A stretch of DNA of 64,000 nucleotides from Pseudomonas taetrolens (GTDB taxonomy: Bacteria > Pseudomonadota > Gammaproteobacteria > Pseudomonadales > Pseudomonadaceae), in NCBI RefSeq assembly GCF_900475285.1, contig NZ_LS483370.1, positions 1-64,000 of the forward strand. Reading direction: 5' to 3'. The position numbers were made by a program, and so were the translations under genes. This document shows, piece after piece, positions 31,807-41,280 of the stretch (position 1 is its first letter; the number at the start of each line of letters is the position of its first letter). The notes beneath the pieces were generated by a model. It saw only the letters and a program-made list of their open reading frames with translations. It was not told the DNA's origin and searched no databases.

Positions 31807-33804
31807 ATGAGTGTACCCATGACGTCGCAGACGTCTCAGATCCGTATGAACCCGCCCGTTTTCTACTTTGCCGCCGCCTTTATTCTGGCGTTTGGCCTGG
31901 TCGTAATCACCCTGCCACAGGCCGCTGGTGAATGGCTGTTAGCTGCGCAGAACTGGGCAGCCAATACGGTCGGCTGGTACTACATGCTAGCGATGACCCT
32001 GTATCTGATCTTCGTGGTCGTCACCGCCTTGTCCGGCTACGGCAAGATCAAGCTCGGTGCCGACCACGACGAACCTGAGTTCAGTTACCTGTCCTGGGCG
32101 GGCATGCTTTTCGCCGCCGGGATCAGCATCACGCTATTTTTCTTCTGTGTTTCCGAACCCTTGACCCACATGCTCGCCCCGCCTCAAGGCCCGGCCGGTA
32201 CGTCCGAGGCTGCGCGCCAGGGCATGCAGTTGCTGTTCTTGCACTGGGGTTTGCATGGTTGGGGGGTGTTTGCCTTTGTCGGTATGGCGCTGGCGTATTT
32301 TGCCTATCGCCATAATCTGCCGCTGGCATTGCGTTCAGCGCTCTACCCGCTGATCGGCAAGCGCATCAACGGTCCCATCGGCTATGCGGTGGATGGCTTC
32401 GGCATCATCGCCACCGTGTTTGGCCTGGGCGCTGACATGGGTTTTGGGGTGCTGCACCTTAACTCCGGGCTCGACTATCTGTTCGGCCTGCCACATACCC
32501 AGTGGGTGCAGGTGGGATTGATTACCTTGATGATGGGTGCCGCGATCCTGGTGGCCATCGCGGGCGTCGATAAAGGCGTGCGCGTGATGTCCGATATCAA
32601 CATGCTGCTGGCCTGTGCGCTGCTGCTGTTCGTGTTGTTTGCCGGCCCTACCCAGCATTTGCTCAATACCCTGGTGCAGAACATCGGCGATTATCTGGGC
32701 GCACTGCCCACCAAGAGTTTTGATGTCTACGCCTACGACAAGCCAAGCGACTGGCTGGGCGGCTGGACGGTGTTTTATTGGGCCTGGTGGATCGCATGGT
32801 CGCCGTTCGTAGGCCTGTTTATTGCGCGTATCTCCCGTGGCCGGACCATCCGTGAGTTCGTGTTTGGCGTGTTGCTGATTCCGCTGGGTTTCACCCTGGC
32901 GTGGATGTCGATCTTCGGCAACAGTGCCATCGATCAGGTGCTCAATCACGGCATGGTTGCTCTTGGCCAGTCGGCCATCGACGATCCGTCGCGCACGCTG
33001 TACCTGCTGCTCGAAACCTACCCGTGGAGCAAAACTGTGATCGCCGTGACGGTGTTCATCAGTTTTGTGTTCTTCGTGACCTCGGCCGACTCCGGCACCG
33101 TGGTGCTGTCCACCCTCTCGGCGCGAGGTAACAACGCCGATGAAGACGGGCCTAAATGGTTGCGTGTGTTCTGGGGGGCGATGACCGCGCTGGTCACCAG
33201 TGCCCTGCTGTTCTCGGGCAGCATCGATGCGCTCAAATCGGCGGTGGTTCTGACCTCCTTGCCGTTCTCGCTGATTCTGTTGCTGATGATGTGGGGGCTG
33301 CACAAGGCGTTCTACCTCGAGTCGCAGAAGCAGATTGCGCAGATGCACTCTCTGGCACCGGTTTCGCACTCGCGTCGTGGCGGTTGGCGCCAGCGCTTGA
33401 GCCAGGCCGTGCATTTCCCGTCGCGTGACGAGGTGTACCGCTTTATGGACACCACCGTGCGCCCGGCGATTGAAGAAGTGAGCGCCGTGTTTGTCGAAAA
33501 GGGCCTTAACGTCGTCACCCAGCCGGACCCGGCCAATGACAACGTGAGCCTTGAAATCGGCCACGGCGAAGAGCATCCGTTCATCTACCAGGTGCAGATG
33601 CGGGGTTACTTCACGCCCTCCTTCGCCCGTGGTGGTTTCGGCAAAAAAGAGCAACTGCGTAATCGCCGTTACTACCGTGCCGAGGTGCATTTGGCGGAAG
33701 GCAGTCAGGACTATGACCTGACTGGCTACACCAAAGAGCAGATCATCAACGACATCCTCGACCAGTACGAACGCCACATGCAGTTCTTGCACTTGGTGCG
33801 TTGA
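31807..33804 (+). CDS. betT: BCCT-family choline transporter BetT
   Basis: BetT imports choline by proton or sodium symport for betaine synthesis under osmotic stress. The 665-residue protein has 12 predicted membrane segments, the BCCT signature WTVFYWAWWIAWSPFVG and RISRGRTIREF, and a long cytoplasmic C-terminal domain (about 510-665) of the type that senses osmolarity in BetT homologues. The start at 31807 has AAGGTG upstream; an alternative Met four codons later is possible. Its place beyond betC, SulP and LysR ties it to choline supply. The upstream palindrome is a candidate control site. Confidence 0.92.
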   Translation: MSVPMTSQTSQIRMNPPVFYFAAAFILAFGLVVITLPQAAGEWLLAAQNWAANTVGWYYMLAMTLYLIFVVVTALSGYGKIKLGADHDEPEFSYLSWAGMLFAAGISITLFFFCVSEPLTHMLAPPQGPAGTSEAARQGMQLLFLHWGLHGWGVFAFVGMALAYFAYRHNLPLALRSALYPLIGKRINGPIGYAVDGFGIIATVFGLGADMGFGVLHLNSGLDYLFGLPHTQWVQVGLITLMMGAAILVAIAGVDKGVRVMSDINMLLACALLLFVLFAGPTQHLLNTLVQNIGDYLGALPTKSFDVYAYDKPSDWLGGWTVFYWAWWIAWSPFVGLFIARISRGRTIREFVFGVLLIPLGFTLAWMSIFGNSAIDQVLNHGMVALGQSAIDDPSRTLYLLLETYPWSKTVIAVTVFISFVFFVTSADSGTVVLSTLSARGNNADEDGPKWLRVFWGAMTALVTSALLFSGSIDALKSAVVLTSLPFSLILLLMMWGLHKAFYLESQKQIAQMHSLAPVSHSRRGGWRQRLSQAVHFPSRDEVYRFMDTTVRPAIEEVSAVFVEKGLNVVTQPDPANDNVSLEIGHGEEHPFIYQVQMRGYFTPSFARGGFGKKEQLRNRRYYRAEVHLAEGSQDYDLTGYTKEQIINDILDQYERHMQFLHLVR

Positions 33805-33842
33805 TTCAGGCAGCGCGGTTGGCCTGAGTCACCGTGGAAAGG

Positions 33843-33918
33843 CCATCGCGAGCAAGCTCGCTCCTACAGGTCTGTGAACGCCACAGACCCTCTGCAGGAG
33901 CGAGCTTGTTCGCGATGG
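33843..33918. repeat. REP element pair, type A
   Basis: CCATCGCGAGCAAGCTCGCT at the left and the inverted GAGCGAGCTTGTTCGCGATGG at the right form a REP doublet; a small GTCTG/CAGAC hairpin lies between. It fills the gap between the convergent betT and triC genes. Confidence 0.88.
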
Positions 33919-33946
33919 AAGCAACCCCAGGCGGCTGGCACTGTCT

Positions 33947-36900
33947 TCAAGCCGGTTTGCCCTGCAGGGTGCTCGAGCTGTCCTTGTTCTCTTTGATCTT
34001 GTACCAGGCCACATACAGCGCGGGCAGGAACAGGAGCGTGAGCAAGGTCGCGGAGATGATGCCGCCAATCATGGCGTAGGCCATGGGGCCCCAGAACACT
34101 TCACGTGCAATCGGGATCATCCCCAGGCTGGCCGCCGCAGCGGTCAGCAGGATCGGCCGGCGACGATGCTCGGTGGCTTGCACCACCGCATGCCACGGGT
34201 CGTAACCGTCACGTTCATACTGGTCGATCTGCGTCACCAGGATCACCGAGTTGCGAATGATGATCCCCACCAGCGCCAGAATCCCCAATATCGCGACAAA
34301 GCCCATGGGCGTTCCTGTCGGAACCAGCGCCAGCACCACGCCGATCAGGCCCAGCGGTGCGACGCTCGCCACCAGGAACATCTTCTGGACGCTTTGCAGC
34401 TGGATCATCAGGAACGTGGCCATCAAAAACAGCATCAACGGCACTACCTGAGCAATCGGGCCTTGGGCTTTGGCGCTCTCCTCGACCGTGCCGCCGGTTT
34501 TCACGGTGTAGCCCTGAGGCAGGTTCGCGGCGAATTTATCGATGGCCGGTTTGAGTTCATCCACCAGATTGACCGGTTGCATGTCGCCACGTACCGAAGC
34601 CTTGAGGGTGACCGTCGGGATGCGGTCGCGGCTCCAGATCAACGGTTGTTCCAGGGCGTAGCGCACTGAAGCAAAGGCCAGCAGCGGAATCGAGGTACCG
34701 CTCGGGGTGGTGATTTGCAGGTTGAGCAAGGTTTCGGGTGTGCCGCGTTCGCTGCCGATGGCGCGGCCTACGATGTTGATCAGGTAGATATCATCTTTAA
34801 CCTGGCTGATGGCAGCACCGCTGACGATGCTGTTCATCACCTGTGCCACGTCTTCAGACGACAGGCCGAACTGGCGGGCTTTGTCCTGGGCGATATCGAT
34901 GCGCAGTACCTTGCCCGGTTCGTTCCAGTTGAAGATGGTTTCGCCGACGTTGGGGTTGGCGTCGAGCACAGTGGCCAGGTTCAATGCGTGTTTACGCACT
35001 TCATCAATGTTTTTGCCACTGACGCGGTATTGCAGCGGTCGGCCCACTGGTGGGCCCAGTTCTAGCGTATGGACGAAGCCACCGACCCCGACGAAGTCTT
35101 CGCGCAGGCGTTTTTCCAGGCGTTCCATCAGGGGGCCACGGGCTTCAAGGCCGGTGCTGACGATCACCAGCTGCGAGTAGAACGGGTTCTGTAGTTGCTG
35201 GTCGAGCGGCAGGTAGAAACGGATCGCGCCCTCGCCCACGTAGGTGCTCCAGCGCACGATGTCCGGGTCGTCCTTGAGCGTTGCTTCAAAGCGCTGCGTG
35301 ACTTTCAGAGTTTCGGCAATGGAGGCGTTTTGCGGCAGGTTCAAATCAACCAGGATTTCGGGGCGGTCTGATGACGGGAAGAACTGGTTTTGCACCAGGC
35401 CCATGCCGAAAATCGACAGCACAAACATCAACACCGTGCCGCCGATGGTTAGCCATCGATGACGCATGCACCACAGCAGCGCCGAGTCGAATGTCTGCGC
35501 CAGGCGGCCTGGTTTTTCAGGCTTGGGCTTCACTTTGGCGCTGAGGATATGCACCCCCAGAACGGGCGCAAACAGCACCGCCACCACCCATGACACCAGC
35601 ATCGCTACGGCAATCACGGCAAACAGGGTGAAGGTGTACTCGCCCGCTGAGCTGTTGTTGAGCCCAATGGGTACGAAGCCCGCCACCGTGACCAGGGTCC
35701 CGGTGAGCATCGGGAAAGCCGTCGAGTGATAGGCAAACGTTGCCGCCTGTTCTTTGGTTTCTCCCAGTTCGAGGCGCGTAATCATGATCTCCACCGTGAT
35801 CATCGCGTCGTCCACCAGCAGGCCGAGCGCAATGATCAGCGCGCCCAGCGACACCCGCTGCATGGCGATGCCGGTGAACTCCATAAAGACGAAGACCAGT
35901 GCGAGCACCAAGGGAATCGAGATGGCCACCACCAGGCCGGCGCGTAAGCCGAGGCTGATAAAGCTCACGGCCAACACGATGATCACCGCTTCAAACAACG
36001 CGCTGGTGAAACCGCCTACGGCGACCTCAACCACCTGCGCCTGGTCAGAGACCATGTGTACCCCGACCCCGACCGGCAGTTCGGCAGTCAGTTCTGCGAT
36101 GCGTTGGCTCAGTTGCTTGCCGAATTCCTGGATATTGCCGCCGGGGATCATCGCAATTGCCAGGCCGACCGCCGGCTTGCCGTTGTAGTGGAACATCGGC
36201 GCGGCCGGATCGACGTAGCCGCGCGTGATGTCGGCAATGTCGGCCAGCCGGTAGAAGCGATCGTTGACCCGCAGGTTGACGGCTTCCAGGTCTGCAACGT
36301 TTTCGAACTGCCCCGACGTGCGCACAGACATACGCTCGGGCCCGGCTTCAATGACCCCGGCCGGGGTAACCGCATTTTGTGCTTGCAGGCTTTGCAGCAC
36401 ATGCTGTTGGTCGAGGCCCAATGCCGCCAGTTTGCGAGTCGAAAAGCTCAGGTAGAAGGTTTCGTCCTGCTCGCCAATGGTCAGCATTTTGCCGCGGTTG
36501 GGAATGTCGCGAATGCCGGTGCGCACCTGCTCCACGTAATCGCGCAGTTGACGCATGCTGAAGCCGTCACCGGTAAAGGCATAGATGGTGCCGTACACAT
36601 CCCCGAATTCATCGTCGAAGCCCGGGCCTTGGATGCCTTGGGGGAAGTCGCCGCGAATATCGTCGATTTTCTTGCGAACCTGGTACCAGATTTCCGGAAT
36701 GGCCTTGGCGTTGGTGGTGTCCTTCAGGAACACAAACACCGTGGACTCACCGGGTCGGGTGTAGCTTTGCACGTAGTCGAGTGAGTCGAGCTCTTCCAGC
36801 TTCTTCTCAATCCGGTCGGTGACCTGCAGCAGTGTTTCATCGACGGTTGCGCCAGGCCATCGGGTCTGGATCACCATGGTTTTAATGGCAAAGGACGGGT

Positions 36901-37021
36901 CCTCTTCGCGTCCTAGATTTATGTACGAAAAAATTCCGGCGACCACCGCCATAAACATCAAATACCAGACGAACGACTGATGTTTCAGGGCCCACTCGGA
37001 CAGGTTGAATTTCCCATTCAT
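33947..37021 (-). CDS. triC: RND efflux transporter, TriC-like
   Basis: TriC is the inner-membrane proton-driven RND pump of the TriABC system, which in P. aeruginosa exports triclosan together with OpmH. The 1024-residue protein has the RND plan: 12 membrane segments, two large periplasmic loops, and the paired Asp of TM4 (ALGLLVDDAM). It starts MNGKFNLSEWALKHQSFVWY, typical of this branch. The start overlaps the upstream gene by four bases (ATGA). The presence of two fusion-protein genes before one pump gene is the hallmark of triABC. No outer-membrane channel gene is adjacent. Confidence 0.9.
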   Translation of the reverse strand: MNGKFNLSEWALKHQSFVWYLMFMAVVAGIFSYINLGREEDPSFAIKTMVIQTRWPGATVDETLLQVTDRIEKKLEELDSLDYVQSYTRPGESTVFVFLKDTTNAKAIPEIWYQVRKKIDDIRGDFPQGIQGPGFDDEFGDVYGTIYAFTGDGFSMRQLRDYVEQVRTGIRDIPNRGKMLTIGEQDETFYLSFSTRKLAALGLDQQHVLQSLQAQNAVTPAGVIEAGPERMSVRTSGQFENVADLEAVNLRVNDRFYRLADIADITRGYVDPAAPMFHYNGKPAVGLAIAMIPGGNIQEFGKQLSQRIAELTAELPVGVGVHMVSDQAQVVEVAVGGFTSALFEAVIIVLAVSFISLGLRAGLVVAISIPLVLALVFVFMEFTGIAMQRVSLGALIIALGLLVDDAMITVEIMITRLELGETKEQAATFAYHSTAFPMLTGTLVTVAGFVPIGLNNSSAGEYTFTLFAVIAVAMLVSWVVAVLFAPVLGVHILSAKVKPKPEKPGRLAQTFDSALLWCMRHRWLTIGGTVLMFVLSIFGMGLVQNQFFPSSDRPEILVDLNLPQNASIAETLKVTQRFEATLKDDPDIVRWSTYVGEGAIRFYLPLDQQLQNPFYSQLVIVSTGLEARGPLMERLEKRLREDFVGVGGFVHTLELGPPVGRPLQYRVSGKNIDEVRKHALNLATVLDANPNVGETIFNWNEPGKVLRIDIAQDKARQFGLSSEDVAQVMNSIVSGAAISQVKDDIYLINIVGRAIGSERGTPETLLNLQITTPSGTSIPLLAFASVRYALEQPLIWSRDRIPTVTLKASVRGDMQPVNLVDELKPAIDKFAANLPQGYTVKTGGTVEESAKAQGPIAQVVPLMLFLMATFLMIQLQSVQKMFLVASVAPLGLIGVVLALVPTGTPMGFVAILGILALVGIIIRNSVILVTQIDQYERDGYDPWHAVVQATEHRRRPILLTAAAASLGMIPIAREVFWGPMAYAMIGGIISATLLTLLFLPALYVAWYKIKENKDSSSTLQGKPA

Positions 37022-38085
37022 TGTGAGCTTTCCTTATCAAGTCTGACTGTCTGTCCGGGGTTTAGGCTGTGAACGCCGGCGCTTACAATTTTGTCACCGC
37101 TTTTTACGCCACCCGAGAGCAACACGTTGTGTGCATCGCGCCGCAGTACTGTCACGTCACGGGGATTAACGGCATGGGTAGTCGGGTCGATGACCCACAC
37201 CTGGCTGTGGTTGTCGGTTTCTTGCAGCGCGCTCAGCGGAATTTTGAAATGCTCGGCTATCGGGCTGCTGACCGTCACGCTGACGGAGCTGCCGAGCCGG
37301 AATGCTGCGGGTGTCTGGCTCAGTGTCAGGCGGGTGCGATGAGTGCGGGTGGCGCTGTCGGCCTGGGGCGCGATTTCGCGCACATGCGCTGCGGTATTGA
37401 CGTTCGGGTCGAGCTGGCCGGCAACCCGGAACTCGATCCCCGTGGGCAATGCGTCGGCCAGCGGCCCCGGCAAATCGATGACGGCTTCCTTGATGTCGGG
37501 GCGGGCCAGTGTGACCACCTCTTCCCCGACACTCACCACCTGGCCGGCTTCAGCCTGCCAATCGGTGATGACCGCATCATGGTCAGCACGCAGGGTGCAG
37601 TAGCTGAGTTGGTCCTGAGCCTGATTGACCGCCGCCACGGCTTGTTGCATTGAGGCCTGGGTGGTTTTCAGGTCGGTTTGGGCAATGTCGAGCTGGGCCT
37701 GAGCGCCCACGCCCCGGTCGAACAGCTCCTGCTGGCGTCGGGCATTGGCCTTGGCGTTAATCAGTTGTGCCTGCACTTTGGCCAGGTCACCCCGGGCGGC
37801 ACGCAGGTTGTTTTGCTGATCGGTGGGGTCGAGACTGGCCAGAATATCGCCCTGTTTCACCACGGCGCCCACGTCGTAATAGCGGCGCACAATCCGTCCC
37901 GGTACACGAAAACCCAATGTGCTTTCATACCGGGCTTCAATCGTGCCGGCAAAGCGCCCTAGGTTTTGCGCCAGTTCGGGTTGTGCCACGACATACAATG
38001 CCGGGCGAGCGGGCTCAGGGATTTTCTCTTCGGAGCAGCCGATCAACAGCGCGGCCGCCAGTGGCATGATCCAGATCCGGCTCAT
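37018..38085 (-). CDS. triB: RND periplasmic adaptor (membrane fusion) lipoprotein, TriB-like
   Basis: This is the second periplasmic adaptor of the TriABC pump. The 355-residue protein begins with a lipoprotein signal (MPLAAALLIGCSEE, lipobox LIGC) and has the alpha-hairpin, lipoyl and beta-barrel segments of HlyD/MexA-type adaptors (FRVPGRIVRRYYDVG; DQLSYCTLRADHDAVITDW). It overlaps triA and triC by four bases on each side, so the three are translationally coupled. Two different adaptors are both required by the characterised P. aeruginosa system. Confidence 0.88.
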   Translation of the reverse strand: MSRIWIMPLAAALLIGCSEEKIPEPARPALYVVAQPELAQNLGRFAGTIEARYESTLGFRVPGRIVRRYYDVGAVVKQGDILASLDPTDQQNNLRAARGDLAKVQAQLINAKANARRQQELFDRGVGAQAQLDIAQTDLKTTQASMQQAVAAVNQAQDQLSYCTLRADHDAVITDWQAEAGQVVSVGEEVVTLARPDIKEAVIDLPGPLADALPTGIEFRVAGQLDPNVNTAAHVREIAPQADSATRTHRTRLTLSQTPAAFRLGSSVSVTVSSPIAEHFKIPLSALQETDNHSQVWVIDPTTHAVNPRDVTVLRRDAHNVLLSGGVKSGDKIVSAGVHSLNPGQTVRLDKESSQ

Positions 38086-39173
38086 AGCTGTGTTCCCTCG
38101 GCTGGCAGGGGCGCGATTTCGACATGCATGCCGGGGTTTAACAGTTGCCCGCCTGCGATCACCACCTTGTCTCCGTCCTTGAGCCCCTCACTGATGATGA
38201 CGCTGCCGGTCAGGTAACGCCCGACCCTGACCCGCTGCAAGCGTACGTTGTTGTGTTCGTCGACCACCCACACGGCCGGTTCGCTAACCTCCTTGGTCAG
38301 CGCCGACCATGGCAGCTCCATGCTGCGAGTCGGCACCGAATTCAGAATAACGCTGACCACCGCGCCCAACTCCATGCCTTTGGGGAGTGTGTCGAGCTGC
38401 ACCTTGATTTGCAGCGTGCCGCTTTGCGCCGCGACGGTGGGCGTGATTTCGCGGATCTGGCCCTTGACCTTGATTGTCGGGTCGCTGAGTAGCGTGATCT
38501 CGACGGTGGGGTCTTTGGGCGGCTCGATGAACAGCGATTCATACACGTTAAATACTGCATCCCGCGCACCATCACGGGCCAATGTGAAAATCGGCATGGT
38601 AGCCTGCACCACTTGCCCGACTTCAGCCTGGCGGGCTGTGATCACGCCCGGAGCCTCGGCCACAAGGTTGCTGTAACTCAATTGTTCGCGGGCGTTGGCC
38701 AACTGCGCCTGGGCTGCGGCTAAAGCACTTTGCGCGCTGAGTTGGGCGGCGTTGGCGGCGTCGTATTCACTTCGGCTGGTATAGCCCTTGGGCAGCAGCT
38801 TTTGCTGGCGGACAAAGGCCGCTCGGGTTTGCACCACTTGGGCTTGTTGCGCATTGACGCTGGCCTGCGCGGTCTCGACCTGGATTTTCAGGTCTTTGGG
38901 ATCGAGGCGTGCCAGCACTTGATAGGCCTGGACGTGATCCCCGACATCGACCTTGCGCTCAATAACCTTGCCACCGACCCGGAATGACAGCTGCGTTTCG
39001 ACCCGTGCCTGTATATCGCCACTGAGTTGAATAGGCTGAGCAAACTCGCGTGAGCTGACCTGCTGGACATACACCCGTGGGGACAAAGGCTCTTTAGGGC
39101 CCTCTTTGCCGCAAGCGGTCAGGAAGAGACACAGGCTTAAGCCCCAAACCCCCTTGTTTCGTGGACCAGCCAT
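38082..39173 (-). CDS. triA: RND periplasmic adaptor (membrane fusion) lipoprotein, TriA-like
   Basis: First gene of the three-gene RND operon. The 363-residue adaptor has a lipoprotein signal with lipobox LTAC (SLCLFLTACGKEG), the biotinyl-lipoyl segment LSFRVGGKVIERKVDVGDHV, a coiled-coil hairpin rich in Ala/Gln (about 95-165) and the C-terminal membrane-proximal domain. It links TriC to an outer-membrane channel encoded elsewhere. No local regulator gene precedes it. The promoter should lie in 39174-39324. Confidence 0.88.
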   Translation of the reverse strand: MAGPRNKGVWGLSLCLFLTACGKEGPKEPLSPRVYVQQVSSREFAQPIQLSGDIQARVETQLSFRVGGKVIERKVDVGDHVQAYQVLARLDPKDLKIQVETAQASVNAQQAQVVQTRAAFVRQQKLLPKGYTSRSEYDAANAAQLSAQSALAAAQAQLANAREQLSYSNLVAEAPGVITARQAEVGQVVQATMPIFTLARDGARDAVFNVYESLFIEPPKDPTVEITLLSDPTIKVKGQIREITPTVAAQSGTLQIKVQLDTLPKGMELGAVVSVILNSVPTRSMELPWSALTKEVSEPAVWVVDEHNNVRLQRVRVGRYLTGSVIISEGLKDGDKVVIAGGQLLNPGMHVEIAPLPAEGTQL

Positions 39174-39324
39174 GCAAGCTCCTTTGCGTGATGCTGATTA
39201 GCGTGACGATACGACACATAGCGTAGAACAGGGCTCATTGAGTGTGGGAATTTTAAGTGTTGCTCGGCTTCCTGTCGCCGCAGCCTTCTGCACAAGGCGG
39301 TGGGGCTCCGTGAGTCGGCAATAA

Positions 39325-39358
39325 AAAACGCCGACACTTTAAAAGCTGTCGGCGTTTT
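39325..39358 (-). terminator. Intrinsic terminator after metQ
   Basis: AAAACGCCGACA and its exact complement flank a 10-base loop; on the minus strand the stem is followed by a T-run. It lies 18 bp after the metQ stop, so metQ is not co-transcribed with triABC. Confidence 0.9.
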
Positions 39359-39376
39359 GTGTGGCGCGGAGTTCGG

Positions 39377-40159
39377 TCAGAACGCAGGCAGCACCGCACC
39401 TTTGTATTTTTCGGCAATGAAGGCTTTGACTTCAGGACTGGTCAGCGCCTTGGCCAGTTTCTGTATGGCAACACTGTCCTTGTTATCCGGACGGGCTACC
39501 AGGAAGTTCACGTACGGCGAATCTGCACCTTCGATGAGCAGTGCGTCTTTGGCCGGGTTGAGGCCCGCTTCCAGTGCGTAATTGGTGTTGATCATGTCCA
39601 GGTCGACCTGATCCAGCACCCGTGCCAGCATCGCCGACTCAAGCTCTTTGAATTTCAGGTTGTGTGGGTTCTTGGCGATGTCTTTAGGAGTGGCCAGCGC
39701 GTTTTTAGGGTCTTTGAGCTCGATCAGCCCGGCTTTTTGCAGCAGGATCAACGCACGGCCGCTGTTGCTGCCTTCGTTAGGAATCGCCACGGTCGCGCCG
39801 TCTTTGAGTTCGGAAAGGTTTTTGATCTTCTTCGAGTAACCACCGAACGGTTCAACGTGAACACCGATCACGGTGACCAGGTCGGTGCCTTTGCCTTCGT
39901 TGAAGCTGGTGAGGTACGGCAGGGTCTGGAAGTAGTTGGCGTCCAGACGCTTCTGATCGACCTGCACGTTCGGCTGCACGTAATCGGTGAATACCTTGAT
40001 TTCCAGATCCACGCCTTCTTTAGCGAGGGCGGGTTTGATCAGTTCAAGGATTTCGGCATGGGGAACCGGGGTGGCGGCGACCACCAGTTTTTCGCCAGCG
40101 TGTGCCAGGCCTGCCGTCAAAGCAGCCGCCAGTGCGGTAAACAACAGAACCTTTTTCAT
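39377..40159 (-). CDS. metQ: MetQ/NlpA-family substrate-binding protein
   Basis: MetQ binds methionine (D or L) for the MetNI ABC importer. The 260-residue protein has a Sec signal peptide (MKKVLLFTALAAALTAGLAHA, cleaved before GEKL) and no lipobox Cys, then the NlpA fold with VVAATPVPHAEILE, LDANYFQTLPYL and DMINTNYALEAGL. No metN or metI gene is nearby, so it is an orphan binding protein here. The adjacent SfnR-like gene suggests a role in scavenging sulfur compounds; the ligand is not certain. Confidence 0.88.
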   Translation of the reverse strand: MKKVLLFTALAAALTAGLAHAGEKLVVAATPVPHAEILELIKPALAKEGVDLEIKVFTDYVQPNVQVDQKRLDANYFQTLPYLTSFNEGKGTDLVTVIGVHVEPFGGYSKKIKNLSELKDGATVAIPNEGSNSGRALILLQKAGLIELKDPKNALATPKDIAKNPHNLKFKELESAMLARVLDQVDLDMINTNYALEAGLNPAKDALLIEGADSPYVNFLVARPDNKDSVAIQKLAKALTSPEVKAFIAEKYKGAVLPAF

Positions 40160-40336
40160 GCCATGCCCTTATTGGAGTGTGCCCGTTCAATGACGGTTTT
40201 ATTGGAAGACGCACGAAACAATACCGGGATTCTTTATTCCCGAACAATAATATTTATTCAGCTTCTTATGCCATTTTGTTCACTTGCATCGGCCATGTTG
40301 CGCACTCCGTTGCAACTGGCGGCAGCGGCGACCGGG

Positions 40337-41230
40337 TCAGAGCAGTTGCTTGAGTGCGGCCAGCTCCTGAGGCGTTGCACCTTTAATAAACAGCTCAATG
40401 TGTCCCAGGGTATCCGGCAGGTTCAAATGCTCGGGCAATATCTCGTCACCCGTGCTCACCAGCAAAGCAAAATGGATGACGTTCTCCAGTTCGCGGGTAT
40501 TACCCGGCCAGCTGTGGCGCTCCAGCATCCGTTGCGCGCTTTCGCTGATAAACGGCACGGGCAGATTCAGGCGCTGGCTGTAGATCCCCAAAAAGTATTC
40601 GGCCAGCGACAGAATATCCCCCACGCGTTCGCGCAAGGCGGGTAAATCCAGTCGCCCTTCACTGAGGTAGTGATACAGGCGTTCGTTGAATTTTCCGGCC
40701 TGTACCGCTTGCGCCAGATCAATACTGGTGGCGGCCACCAGGCGCACATCCACCGGGCTTGGATGAGGGGCACCAACGCGGGTGACTTCATGGGTTTCCA
40801 GCGCCGTCAGCAATTTGGCCTGAATCGCCAGCGGTAAATCACCGATTTCATCCAGGTACAGCGTCCCGCCATTGGCCGAACCAAACCACCCGGCGCGGCT
40901 GCTCGGTGAGCTGTTATGCGCGCCGGGTGCGTAGCCGAATAACTCGGCGTCGGCATACGTGGGGCTAATGGCACCGCAGTTAACGGATACAAAAAGACCG
41001 GTGCGATCGCTGGCGCGGTGAATATGCCGGGCGAGCAACTCCTTGCCGCTGCCGGTTTCGCCGCGAATCAGCACCGGCAAGGCACGGGGAGCCAGCAGTT
41101 CCAGGTCATTGCGCAGTTGTCGCGAGCGCGGGTCGACGAACACCAGCGCCTTGGCGCGAATACTGAGAGGGCTTTTTTCAGCGTCGGGAAAGGTCAGCAA
41201 AGGCTGGCCAAAGGTTTCATGCAAGCTCAT
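40337..41230 (-). CDS. Sigma-54 activator-like AAA+ protein (SfnR-like) with altered GAFTGA loop
   Basis: The 297-residue protein is an AAA+ domain of the bacterial enhancer-binding protein family, resembling SfnR, which activates sulfur-starvation genes. Walker A GETGSGKE is at residues 57-64 and Walker B GGTLYLDE at 121-128; sensor and arginine-finger regions are present (ERLYHYLSEGRLDLPALRER; HSWPGNTRELENVIHFA). Two features are odd. The loop expected to read GAFTGA, which contacts sigma-54, reads GAHNSS (103-108). The chain also ends soon after the AAA+ domain with no recognisable Fis-type HTH. It has no N-terminal receiver. It may act without DNA binding, as a partner, or be non-functional. 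metQ follows after 177 bp. Confidence 0.85.
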   Translation of the reverse strand: MSLHETFGQPLLTFPDAEKSPLSIRAKALVFVDPRSRQLRNDLELLAPRALPVLIRGETGSGKELLARHIHRASDRTGLFVSVNCGAISPTYADAELFGYAPGAHNSSPSSRAGWFGSANGGTLYLDEIGDLPLAIQAKLLTALETHEVTRVGAPHPSPVDVRLVAATSIDLAQAVQAGKFNERLYHYLSEGRLDLPALRERVGDILSLAEYFLGIYSQRLNLPVPFISESAQRMLERHSWPGNTRELENVIHFALLVSTGDEILPEHLNLPDTLGHIELFIKGATPQELAALKQLL

Positions 41231-41280
41231 GGCAGGCTCCCGCCCGCTGCCGAAGAGAGGGCGCGGGCGTTACAGAAAAT

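Noticed and set aside
32335..33792. 485-codon open frame antisense to betT
   Set aside because: Composition is His/Gln/Arg-rich, typical of antisense to membrane-protein codons; betT is clearly the gene.
39359..40645. 428-codon frame antisense to metQ and the SfnR-like gene
   Set aside because: It spans two real genes and a terminator on the other strand; a composition artefact.
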